From NCBI RefSeq assembly GCF_002286935.1, contig NZ_MVOH01000014.1, forward strand, positions 1 to 64,000: a DNA stretch of 64,000 nt. The letters are read 5' to 3'. The notes below the pieces were generated by a model. That model searched no databases. It saw only the letters and a program-made list of their open reading frames with translations, and was not told the DNA's origin. The first letter of the stretch is position 1; each line of letters starts with the position of its first letter. The translations under genes were made by a program, and so were the position numbers. This document shows positions 17,805-25,580 of this stretch, piece after piece. Source of the DNA: Bifidobacterium criceti (GTDB lineage Bacteria > Actinomycetota > Actinomycetes > Actinomycetales > Bifidobacteriaceae).

Positions 17805-18953
17805 TCAGCTGAACGCGTCCTTGATCTTGCTGAAGAACCCCTTCTTCTGTGACGGGACCGGCTTCGAGCCCTGCGCATCGACGGAACGCTCACCGTCCTT
17901 GCGTAGCTGGCCGAATTCGTCGATGAGCTTGCGCTCGCGGTCGTTGAGCTTCGTCGGAATCTGCACGTCGATATGCACGACGAGGTCGCCGCGCGAGCCG
18001 TCGCCGTCGAGGTGCGTCACGCCGAGACCTTTGAGTTCGATCGACTGTCCCGGTTGGCATCCGTCGGGAATCTCGAGCGTCTGCGCGCCATCGAATGTGT
18101 CGATCGACGTTTCGCGGCCGAGCACGGCCCATGTCATCGGCACCGTGATCCAGCAATGCAGGTCGTCGCCGTCACGCGTGTACTGGCGGTCGCGGCGTAC
18201 ACGGATGTCGACGTAGAGGTCGCCTTCCTCGCCGCCGCATTCGCCGACCTCACCCTGATGGGCAAGGCGGATGCGCATGCGGTCGGCGACGCCCGCCGGG
18301 ACGGGGACGCCGATCGTACGGCGTGTGGGGACGCGGCCATGGCCGTGGCACACCGTGCACGGATGCTCGATGATCGTGCCATGCCCCTCGCACCGTTCGC
18401 ACGGCGCGGACGTCATCATCTGGCCGAGCATCGTGCGCACGACCTTCTGGACGTGTCCGGTGCCATGGCATTGCGGGCACGTGACAGGCGGCTTGCGGTC
18501 CTCGGAACCGGTCCCCTCGCAATGCTCGCATACACCGAACGTGCTGTATTCGAGGTCCTGTGTGCCGCCGAACACGGCCGTCTTGAGCGAAATCGCGAGG
18601 GACGCGAGCGTGTCGCGGCCCGGCTGTGTGCGTGGGACCGGCCCTTCCCCGCCCCCGCCGAACGCGCCGGTGAAGAACTGGCTGAAGATGTCGCCCATGT
18701 CGAACGCACCTGACCCGCCGAAGCCCGCGCCGCCGCCGTTCGGGCCGTTCGGGTCGACGCCCGCGTCGTACATCCTGCGCTTGTCCGGGTCGGAGAGCAC
18801 CTCGTAGGCGCTGTTGACCTCCTTGAACTTGTCCTCGTATTCGGGTCCGGCGATGTCGGGATGGTATTTGCGGCTCATCTTGCGGTACGCCCGCTTGATC
18901 TCCTCTTCGGTAGCCGTGCGTTCCACGCCAAGCGTTTCGTAGTAGTCAGCCAC
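17805..18953 (-). CDS. dnaJ: Chaperone protein DnaJ
   Basis: A 382-residue Hsp40 co-chaperone that delivers substrates to DnaK and stimulates its ATPase. The J domain at 1-70 contains the HPD triad (KYHPDIAG) and is followed by a Gly/Phe-rich region with GGAGFGGSG. Then come four CxxCxGxG zinc repeats (CEHCEGTG, CPQCHGTG, CERCEGHG, CTVCHGHG), a substrate-binding beta domain and a charged C terminus. It lies directly downstream of hrcA, 63 bases away, and probably shares its CIRCE-controlled transcript. grpE and dnaK are not nearby. Confidence 0.97.
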   Translation of the reverse strand: MADYYETLGVERTATEEEIKRAYRKMSRKYHPDIAGPEYEDKFKEVNSAYEVLSDPDKRRMYDAGVDPNGPNGGGAGFGGSGAFDMGDIFSQFFTGAFGGGGEGPVPRTQPGRDTLASLAISLKTAVFGGTQDLEYSTFGVCEHCEGTGSEDRKPPVTCPQCHGTGHVQKVVRTMLGQMMTSAPCERCEGHGTIIEHPCTVCHGHGRVPTRRTIGVPVPAGVADRMRIRLAHQGEVGECGGEEGDLYVDIRVRRDRQYTRDGDDLHCWITVPMTWAVLGRETSIDTFDGAQTLEIPDGCQPGQSIELKGLGVTHLDGDGSRGDLVVHIDVQIPTKLNDRERKLIDEFGQLRKDGERSVDAQGSKPVPSQKKGFFSKIKDAFS

Positions 18954-19016
18954 TGCCAGGTTCCTTTTCTGTTGCTGTTGCGGTTCTTCCGGTTGATCTG
19001 CGGGTATGGTCCCGTG

Positions 19017-20111
19017 TCACGAGGCCATGCTGGTCTTCGACGTCCCGGTGTTGCCCAGGAACGTCGTCAGGTATTTCGCCACGGCGCGCACCGACGCCAT
19101 CGTGGCCGCATAGTTCATATGCGTCGGTCCGATCGAACCGACGAACGCGATCGGCTCATGCATGCCGTCCGTTGGCGTGTCAACGCCGTCAGACGACTCG
19201 CTCGCACCGTATCCGCTTGTGACGACGGCCGCGTGGATGAGGCCGGGCGTGTTCGTCTCCGATCCGATCGCCACGCCGACGCCACGGACGTCCGGCGTCT
19301 CGCTGAGTTCGGTCATCAGATGCATGAGGACGGCGCGTTCCTCGAGCGCGTCGAACAATGGGGCGAGGTCCTGCGCGCTCGCCTGCTGGTGCGCGAGTGT
19401 CGAGACGCCCGACATGAACAGTTCATGAGTCCGTTCCTCGTCGGCCATCGATTCGAAGGCCTGGGCGAGCATATCGGGCAGTTCACGAACATCCTGCAGG
19501 TCGTCGCCGTACCGCAGCGTGCGGATGTGCGCCGCGGCGGCGCGCAGCGTCATCGACCCGCACCGTTCGTTCACGGTGTCGCTCAGCGACCGCAGATGGT
19601 CGCGCGACGGCAGCTGCGCGACCGAAAGCACATGCTGTGCGACACGCCCTGTGTCGGTGACGACGACCGCGAGGATCGAATTGGCGGAGACGGGCACGAG
19701 TTCGAGGTGCCACAGCCGTGATTTGCTCAGCGAAGGCGATGCGACGACCGCGACCTGGCCGGTGAAACGCGACAGCAGATGCGCGGCGCGCTGCAGTGTG
19801 TCCTGCAGGTTGACCGAATCGTCAAGGAACGTGTGGATCGCGCGTCGTTGCGTCTCGCTGAGCGGGACGACGGTCGCAAGTGTGTCGACGAAATAGCGGT
19901 AGCCGCGCTCGGTCGGCACACGTCCCGCAGACGTGTGCGGCTGGACGAGGTAGCCTTCCTCCTCGAGCGCGGACATGTCCTTGCGGATCGTGGCCGAGCT
20001 CACATGAAGGTCGTGGCGTGCGATGAGCGCCGCGGAACCCACGGGTTCCTGTGTGCGGATGTAATCCTCGACGACGGCGCGCAGTACCTGCATGCGACGT
20101 GTCTGGGTCAT
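19017..20111 (-). CDS. hrcA: Heat-inducible transcription repressor HrcA
   Basis: A 364-residue repressor of class I heat-shock genes that binds CIRCE operators and is kept active by GroEL. The N-terminal winged helix (QEPVGSAALIARHDLHVSSA, ATIRKDMSALEEEGYL) is followed by GRVPTERGYRYFVD and the C-terminal GAF-like dimerisation domain. A Ser/Asp/Gly-rich insertion (SESSDGVDTPTDG) lies close to the C terminus. The gene is preceded by a CIRCE element at 20198, implying autoregulation, and is followed by dnaJ. It is divergent from tkt. Confidence 0.97.
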   Translation of the reverse strand: MTQTRRMQVLRAVVEDYIRTQEPVGSAALIARHDLHVSSATIRKDMSALEEEGYLVQPHTSAGRVPTERGYRYFVDTLATVVPLSETQRRAIHTFLDDSVNLQDTLQRAAHLLSRFTGQVAVVASPSLSKSRLWHLELVPVSANSILAVVVTDTGRVAQHVLSVAQLPSRDHLRSLSDTVNERCGSMTLRAAAAHIRTLRYGDDLQDVRELPDMLAQAFESMADEERTHELFMSGVSTLAHQQASAQDLAPLFDALEERAVLMHLMTELSETPDVRGVGVAIGSETNTPGLIHAAVVTSGYGASESSDGVDTPTDGMHEPIAFVGSIGPTHMNYAATMASVRAVAKYLTTFLGNTGTSKTSMAS

Positions 20112-20197
20112 GGTCGCTCAAGCCTCCTGAACTTGGTTGCGCGTAATCGTGCATGCGCGCATCGGGGCGCACGTGCACAGCACTCATTCCATTGTAT

Positions 20198-20222
20198 GAG
20201 CACTCTTGGTCATCGAGTGCTA
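20198..20222. promoter_or_regulatory. CIRCE operator
   Basis: On the plus strand, GAGCACTC-N9-GAGTGCTA, nearly identical to the CIRCE consensus TTAGCACTC-N9-GAGTGCTAA. It lies about 90 bases upstream of hrcA, so HrcA should repress the hrcA-dnaJ transcript. Confidence 0.9.
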
Positions 20223-20376
20223 GTTTTGACTCATAGAAGAAGGCGCTTGCCCTGCGCAGGCTCGTGAGGCACCATGGCACACGATACGGCCCCGTATATA
20301 TACAGCACTGTGACGAACACGCCAAACCCCGCGGTTTAAGTCGGTTACGGCGGCTAGTATGTAAGGGCAATGTGAA

Positions 20377-20419
20377 GGGCATGCGAAAGACCGGCACAAT
20401 GCCGACCTTTCGCACGCCC
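20377..20419 (+). promoter_or_regulatory. Leader hairpin of transketolase mRNA
   Basis: Arms GGGCATGCGAAAG and CTTTCGCACGCCC pair with one A-C mismatch. A small inner stem GGCA-CAA-TGCC is nested in the loop. It lies about 30 bases before the tkt ATG and just before the GGAAGGAAAG ribosome site. It could protect the 5' end of an abundant mRNA or act as an attenuator. Which of these is not visible. Confidence 0.5.
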
Positions 20420-20447
20420 GAAGTATTGGAAGGAAAGTAGATCACCT

Positions 20448-22544
20448 ATGACCGATAACACCTGGTCTGAACTGGACGAGCGCGCCATCAAGATGGCGAA
20501 GGCCCTCTCCGCCGATGCGGTGCAGAAGGCGGGCCACGGCCATCCGGGCTCCCCGATTTCGCTGGCCCCGATCGCCTACACGCTCTATCAGCGCTTCATC
20601 AAGCAGGATCCGAACGACCCGAACTGGGCCGGCCGCGACCGCTTCATCCTCTCGGGTGGCCACGCCTCGCTCACCCAGTACGTGCAGCTGTACTTCTCCG
20701 GCTACGGACTGACGCTCGATGACCTCAAGTACTTCCGCGGCGGCGCGGACACCCGTACGCCGGGACATCCGGAATACGGCCTGACCCCGGGCATCGAGAT
20801 GACGACCGGCCCGCTCGGCCAGGGCGTCGCCTCCGCCGTCGGTTTCGCGTACGGCCAGCGCTACGAGCGCGGCCTGCTCGACCCGGACGCCCCGGAGGGC
20901 ACCTCGCCGTTCGACCACAAGGTGTGGGTCATCTGCGGCGAAGGCGACATCGAGGAAGGCGTCTCCGGCGAAGCCTCCTCGCTCGCCGGCAATGAGCAGC
21001 TCGGCAACCTCTTCGTCATCTTCGACGCGAACCATATCCAGATCGAAGGCGAAACGAAGATCTCGCTCGACGAGGACGTCATCGCGCGTTACAAGGCCTA
21101 CGGCTGGTACACCGACGAGTTCAGCTTCATCCAGCCCGACGGCTCCTACAAGGAAGACATCGAAGGCCTGACGAAGGTCCTCGAGAAGGCCGAGCAGGTC
21201 ACCGACCGCCCGCACTTCATCAAGGTCGACACGCTCATCGCATGGCCGACCCCGGGCAAGACGAACGATCCGTCGTCGCACGGCTCCGCCCTCGGCGACG
21301 AGGCCGTCGCCGGCCTCAAGAAGGCCCTCGGCCTCGACCCGGAGAAGACCTTCGAGGTCGACGAAGAGGCGCTTGCCCACGCCCGCAAGGTCGCCGAGCG
21401 CGGCCTCGAGGCACACAAGGAATGGGACGAGGCTTTCGACAAGTGGGCCGCGGCGAACCCGGACAAGGCTGCGCTGTACAACCGCATCAAGAACGGCGAG
21501 CTCCCGGAGGAGTTCGACAAGGCGATCGACGACCTCGAGGCCGGTTTCGAAGCCGGTTCGAAGGTCGCGACCCGCAAGGCCTCCGGCGCCGTCCTCAACG
21601 CGATTGCGCCGATCATGCCGGAACTGTGGGGCGGCTCCGCCGACCTCGGTGGCTCGAACAACACGAACATCAAGGGCGCTGCTTCCTTCGCCCCGGCCGA
21701 TGACGCCACGACCCAGTGGCCGGACTGCTCGCCGTACGGACGCCAGCTGCACTTCGGCGTGCGCGAGTTCGCGATGGGCTGCATCACGAACGGCATCCTG
21801 CTCGGTTCGGACACCCGTCCGTTCTCCGGCACGTTCTTCCAGTTCGCCGACTACATGCGCGCCGCGGTCCGCCTGTCGGCCCTCATGGAGATCCCGAACC
21901 TCTACATCTGGAGCCATGACTCCGTCGCCCTCGGCGAGGACGGCCCGACCCACCAGCCGATCGAGCACCTGAGCTCCTTCCGCGACATCCCGCAGCTCGA
22001 AGTCGTTCGTCCTGCCGATGAGTGGGAGACGGCCGAGGCCTACCGTTACTTCTTCGAGAAGAAGAACACGCTGCCGACCGCGATGGTCCTCACCCGCCAG
22101 GGTGTCCCGACGCTCGTCGAGACCGCCGAGAAGGCCAAGGAAGGCGTGCGCAAGGGCGCCTATGTGCTCTACGGCGAGGAAGGCGAGCCGGATGTGATCA
22201 TCATGGCTTCCGGCTCCGAGGTCCAGTGGGCCCTCGAAGGCGCGAAGCAGCTCGCGTCCGAAGGCATCAAGGCCCGCGTCATCTCGATGGTCTCGATGGA
22301 ATGGTTCGAGGAGCAGGACGACGAATACAAGGAGGAGATCCTCCCGAAGAGTGTCAAGGCCCGCGTCTCGATCGAAGCCGGCTCCGCGATGTCCTGGTAC
22401 AAGTACCTCGGCACCTATGGCAAGGCGATCGCGATCGACCAGTTCGGCCTGCAGGGTGACGGCGCCCAGAACATGATCGATTTGGGCATCACCGCCGAGC
22501 ACGTCGTCGAAGCCGCGAAGGCCTCGATCGAAGAAGCCCGCTGA
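20448..22544 (+). CDS. tkt: Transketolase
   Basis: A 698-residue thiamine-diphosphate enzyme that moves two-carbon ketol units between sugar phosphates. In bifidobacteria it works with transaldolase and phosphoketolase in the bifid shunt. The N-terminal domain has AGHGHPG and the ThDP motif GEGDIEEGVSGEA around 165-177. The pyrimidine domain has GLREFAMG-like VREFAMGC and SHDSVALGEDGPTHQP (about 485-500). Codon use is strongly biased to GC-ending codons (TCC, CTC, AAG), as expected for a highly expressed gene. The minus strand carries an open frame nearly as long; it is a shadow of this bias. tal follows. Confidence 0.98.
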   Translation: MTDNTWSELDERAIKMAKALSADAVQKAGHGHPGSPISLAPIAYTLYQRFIKQDPNDPNWAGRDRFILSGGHASLTQYVQLYFSGYGLTLDDLKYFRGGADTRTPGHPEYGLTPGIEMTTGPLGQGVASAVGFAYGQRYERGLLDPDAPEGTSPFDHKVWVICGEGDIEEGVSGEASSLAGNEQLGNLFVIFDANHIQIEGETKISLDEDVIARYKAYGWYTDEFSFIQPDGSYKEDIEGLTKVLEKAEQVTDRPHFIKVDTLIAWPTPGKTNDPSSHGSALGDEAVAGLKKALGLDPEKTFEVDEEALAHARKVAERGLEAHKEWDEAFDKWAAANPDKAALYNRIKNGELPEEFDKAIDDLEAGFEAGSKVATRKASGAVLNAIAPIMPELWGGSADLGGSNNTNIKGAASFAPADDATTQWPDCSPYGRQLHFGVREFAMGCITNGILLGSDTRPFSGTFFQFADYMRAAVRLSALMEIPNLYIWSHDSVALGEDGPTHQPIEHLSSFRDIPQLEVVRPADEWETAEAYRYFFEKKNTLPTAMVLTRQGVPTLVETAEKAKEGVRKGAYVLYGEEGEPDVIIMASGSEVQWALEGAKQLASEGIKARVISMVSMEWFEEQDDEYKEEILPKSVKARVSIEAGSAMSWYKYLGTYGKAIAIDQFGLQGDGAQNMIDLGITAEHVVEAAKASIEEAR

Positions 22545-22553
22545 TTCATCCAT

Positions 22554-22579
22554 GAGGGGATGTCGTCCGGCATCCCCTC
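22554..22579 (+). terminator. Hairpin after tkt
   Basis: Arms GAGGGGATG / CATCCCCTC (9 bp) with an 8-base loop, ten bases after the tkt stop. It may end or attenuate transcription into tal, which begins about 60 bases later. Confidence 0.55.
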
Positions 22580-22639
22580 CCCTTTGTGCCTATACTGATA
22601 GGCGAATGATTTTCCCCAACAACAATTAGGAGAAGCAAT

Positions 22640-23743
22640 ATGACTGCATCTACTCAGGCAATTTCCGACGCCGGCGTTTCGATCTGGCTGGACGATCTGT
22701 CCCGCACCCGCATCGAATCGGGCAACCTCGAAGAGCTCATCAAGAACGACAATGTGGTCGGTGTCACGACCAACCCGTCGATCTTCCAGAAGGCCCTGAG
22801 CCAGGTCGGCCCGTACGACGCGCAGCTCAAGGAGCTCGGCAAGGTCGATGTCGAGACCGCGATCCGCGAGCTCACGACGACCGACGTGCGCAATGCCTGC
22901 GATATCTTCAAGCCGGTCGCCGAGGCTTCCGACTACGTCAACGGCCGTGTCTCGATCGAGGTCGACCCGCGCCTCGCGCATGAGACCGAAGCCACCGAGA
23001 AGCAGGCCGAGGAACTCTGGGCCAAGGTCGACCGCAAGAACGCGATGATCAAGATCCCGGCGACCCTCGAAGGCCTCCCGGCGATCACCGCGACGCTCGC
23101 GAAGGGCATCTCCGTCAACGTCACGCTCATCTTCTCGCTCGAGCGCTACGAGCAGGTCATCGACGCCTTCATCGAGGGCATCGCCCAGGCCGCCGAGAAC
23201 GGCCATGACCTTGAGCACATCGCTTCGGTCGCTTCGTTCTTCGTCTCCCGCGTGGACACCGCGGTCGACAAGCAGCTCGAGGAGATCGGCTCGCTCGAGG
23301 CCAAGGGCCTCCTGGGCAAGGCCGCCGTCGCGAACGCGCGCCTCGCGTATGAGCTCTTCGAGAAGAAGTTCGCCGAGGATCCGCGTTGGGCCGACCTCGA
23401 AGCCAAGGGTGCGAAGAAGCAGCGTCCGCTGTGGGCCTCCACCGGCACGAAGAACGCCGCCTACTCCGACGTCAAGTACGTCGACGAGCTCGTCGCGAAG
23501 GACGTCGTCAACACGATGCCTGAGAAGACGCTCATCGCCGTCGCCGACCACGGTGACGCGACGATCGGCATCACCGGCAACTATGACGAAGCGCACGACA
23601 TCATGAACGACCTCGCCGAAGTCGGCGTCAACTTCAAGGATGTCACCGACAAGCTCGAGGCCGACGGCGTCGCCGCCTTCATCAAGTCCTGGGATTCGGT
23701 CCTCACCGACGTCCAGTCCGGCATCGACCGCGTCAACGCCTGA
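22640..23743 (+). CDS. tal: Transaldolase
   Basis: A 367-residue class I aldolase of the actinobacterial long-type transaldolase family; it moves dihydroxyacetone units between sugar phosphates. The Schiff-base lysine is K138 in MIKIPAT, and the upstream DDLSRTRIESGNL and VVGVTTNPSIFQKA segments match the family. Length and motifs are normal. It lies about 95 bases after tkt with AGGAGAAG before the ATG. The pair supplies the sugar-phosphate rearrangements of the fructose-6-phosphate phosphoketolase pathway. Codon bias is as strong as in tkt. A hairpin follows at 23781. Confidence 0.97.
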   Translation: MTASTQAISDAGVSIWLDDLSRTRIESGNLEELIKNDNVVGVTTNPSIFQKALSQVGPYDAQLKELGKVDVETAIRELTTTDVRNACDIFKPVAEASDYVNGRVSIEVDPRLAHETEATEKQAEELWAKVDRKNAMIKIPATLEGLPAITATLAKGISVNVTLIFSLERYEQVIDAFIEGIAQAAENGHDLEHIASVASFFVSRVDTAVDKQLEEIGSLEAKGLLGKAAVANARLAYELFEKKFAEDPRWADLEAKGAKKQRPLWASTGTKNAAYSDVKYVDELVAKDVVNTMPEKTLIAVADHGDATIGITGNYDEAHDIMNDLAEVGVNFKDVTDKLEADGVAAFIKSWDSVLTDVQSGIDRVNA

Positions 23744-23780
23744 GATCATCCGGATTCCCTGAATCCGGACCGATAGCGTA

Positions 23781-23820
23781 TATGGGGATGCCCCGGCACC
23801 TGTGCCGGGGCATCCCCATA
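23781..23820. terminator. Bidirectional terminator between tal and aminotransferase
   Basis: Perfect 18-bp arms TATGGGGATGCCCCGGCA / TGCCGGGGCATCCCCATA, with a 4-base loop, between convergent genes. Confidence 0.85.
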
Positions 23821-23856
23821 TTGCATATGTAGGAACATGGTTGGTTGGGTTTCCGG

Positions 23857-25020
23857 TCAGGCGTCGCGCAGCGTTTCGAGGAACCCCTCGATGCGCGCGC
23901 ACGCCTCTTTGATCTGTTCCATGCTCGTCGCATAGGAGATGCGCACGAAACCTTCGCCGGACTCGCCGAATGCGGTGCCCGGCACGACCGCGACCTTCTG
24001 TTCCTCGAGGAGGCGTACACAGAATTCATCCGACATCAGTCCCGACGATGTGATGTTCGCGAAGACATAGAAGGTGCCTTTCGGAACGTTCGTCGTCAAT
24101 CCCATCCGGTTGAGCCGCGCGCAGATGAGGTTGCGGCGCGCCTCGTATTCGCCGCGCATCGCTGCGATGTCCGGCATGCCGTGTTCGAGCGCCTCGATCG
24201 CCGCGTATTGCGCGGAGGTGGGCGCCGACATGATGACGAACTGGTGCACTTTCGTCAGCTGCGCGCTCAACTCCGGATTGGCGAGCAGGTAGCCGAGGCG
24301 CCAACCGGTCATCGCGAACGCCTTCGAGAACCCGTTGATGACGAGCACCTGGTCACGGATCTCGTCGAAATGCGCGGGAGAGCAGAACTCCCCGTCGAAC
24401 ACGAGTTCCGAATAGATCTCGTCGGATATGACGTAGATGCCGGATGCTTTGAGGATCGGCACGAGGCGCGCGTAGTCCTCACGGGTCATCACACCGCCCG
24501 TCGGGTTCGACGGGAAGTTGACGATGACGGCTTTCGTCCGCTCGGTGATCGCCTGTTCGAGGTCTTCGGGGAGCAGTTTGAAATCGTGTGCCTGCGTGAG
24601 CGGGATGCGCACGGGTACACCGCCCGCCATCAGGATCGCTGGTTCATAGGCGACGTAGTTCGGGTCGAGCACGATGACCTCATCCCCCGGTTCGATGATC
24701 GTGCGGCAGCACAGGTCGACCGCCTCCGATCCGCCGACTGTCACGAGGATCTCGGATTCGGGGTCGTAATCGATGCCGTAGCGGTTGCGGTAGTAGTTCG
24801 CGATCTGCCGGCGCAATGCGATCAGGCCGCGGTTCGCCGTGTAGTGTGTGTGCCCTTCCGCGAAGGATTCGACGGCCTTCGCGCTGATGTGCCAGGGCGT
24901 GTCGAAATCCGGTTCGCCGACGCCGAGCGAGATGACGCCTTCCATCGCGTTCGCGAGGTCGAAGTATTTGCGGATGCCGCTCGGCTTGAGCCGTTCGATT
25001 GTGCTGTTGATCGGTTTCAT
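23857..25020 (-). CDS. Pyridoxal-phosphate aminotransferase (class I/II)
   Basis: A 387-residue fold-type I aminotransferase. NFPSNPTGGVM carries the cofactor-contacting Asn-Pro, VISDEIYSEL the Asp, and INGFSKAFAMTGWRLGYL the Schiff-base Lys and an Arg. It resembles the aromatic/aspartate aminotransferases of the PatA/AspC type. The start at MKPINSTIE (25020) is chosen because its A is shared with the TGA of the Lrp gene upstream, so translation is probably coupled. The Lrp-type regulator is therefore likely to respond to an amino acid this enzyme makes or degrades. The exact substrate cannot be told. Confidence 0.9.
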   Translation of the reverse strand: MKPINSTIERLKPSGIRKYFDLANAMEGVISLGVGEPDFDTPWHISAKAVESFAEGHTHYTANRGLIALRRQIANYYRNRYGIDYDPESEILVTVGGSEAVDLCCRTIIEPGDEVIVLDPNYVAYEPAILMAGGVPVRIPLTQAHDFKLLPEDLEQAITERTKAVIVNFPSNPTGGVMTREDYARLVPILKASGIYVISDEIYSELVFDGEFCSPAHFDEIRDQVLVINGFSKAFAMTGWRLGYLLANPELSAQLTKVHQFVIMSAPTSAQYAAIEALEHGMPDIAAMRGEYEARRNLICARLNRMGLTTNVPKGTFYVFANITSSGLMSDEFCVRLLEEQKVAVVPGTAFGESGEGFVRISYATSMEQIKEACARIEGFLETLRDA

Positions 25021-25538
25021 CAGTAGCTCACCACCAATCGCCCTTCGCCCGGCGTCGTGCGCCCGGCGCCTGTGAGCACTCCGGATTGCTTGTATTGTTT
25101 GAGCACGAACAGTGTCTTCGTGCTTTGCACGTTCTCCATGACGGCGATGCGGTCGGCGACGAACTGGCACACTTCGAACATCGTCCTGCCCTGTACAAGG
25201 CATATGAAGTCGTTGTCTCCGGTGATCAGGTACAGCGAATCGATCTCCGGGTATTTCGCGAGCAACGCCGCGGTGTGGTCGTAGCCTTTGTCCTTCATCG
25301 GCGAGACGTCGACTTCGATGAACGCCATGATGCGTTCGTCGCGCAGCACTTTGTTGTAATTGATGACCGTATGGTATCCGCAGATGATTCGCTCGTCCTC
25401 CATGCGCCGCACGGCGTCACGCACGGCGTCCGCGTCCTCGTTGAGGATGTCCGCGAGGTCCTGCGCGTTGAGCCGTGCGTCGTTCTCGAGCAGTTCGAGG
25501 ATCGATTGGTCGCGTCCGCTGATGTTCGGTTCCGTCAT
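25020..25538 (-). CDS. Lrp/AsnC-family transcriptional regulator
   Basis: A 172-residue regulator with an N-terminal HTH (QSILELLENDARLNAQDLADIL, then RRMEDERIICGY) and a C-terminal RAM/AsnC ligand-binding domain (DNDFICLVQGRTMFEVCQFV). I chose the ATG at 25538 with ACAGG upstream; a GTG two codons earlier is also possible. The gene overlaps the aminotransferase gene at 25020 by one base, so the two are an operon and the ligand is probably an amino acid related to that enzyme. A second aminotransferase follows downstream on the same strand. Confidence 0.9.
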   Translation of the reverse strand: MTEPNISGRDQSILELLENDARLNAQDLADILNEDADAVRDAVRRMEDERIICGYHTVINYNKVLRDERIMAFIEVDVSPMKDKGYDHTAALLAKYPEIDSLYLITGDNDFICLVQGRTMFEVCQFVADRIAVMENVQSTKTLFVLKQYKQSGVLTGAGRTTPGEGRLVVSY

Positions 25539-25580
25539 ATCCACCTGTCCTTCGCTGTCCCGTGCATCGTCATCGTGGTG

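Noticed and set aside
20442-22553. A 703-residue open frame on the minus strand, opposite transketolase
   Set aside because: It mirrors the strong codon bias of tkt and has a low-complexity Asp/Val/Arg-rich translation without any motif; transketolase on the other strand is certain.
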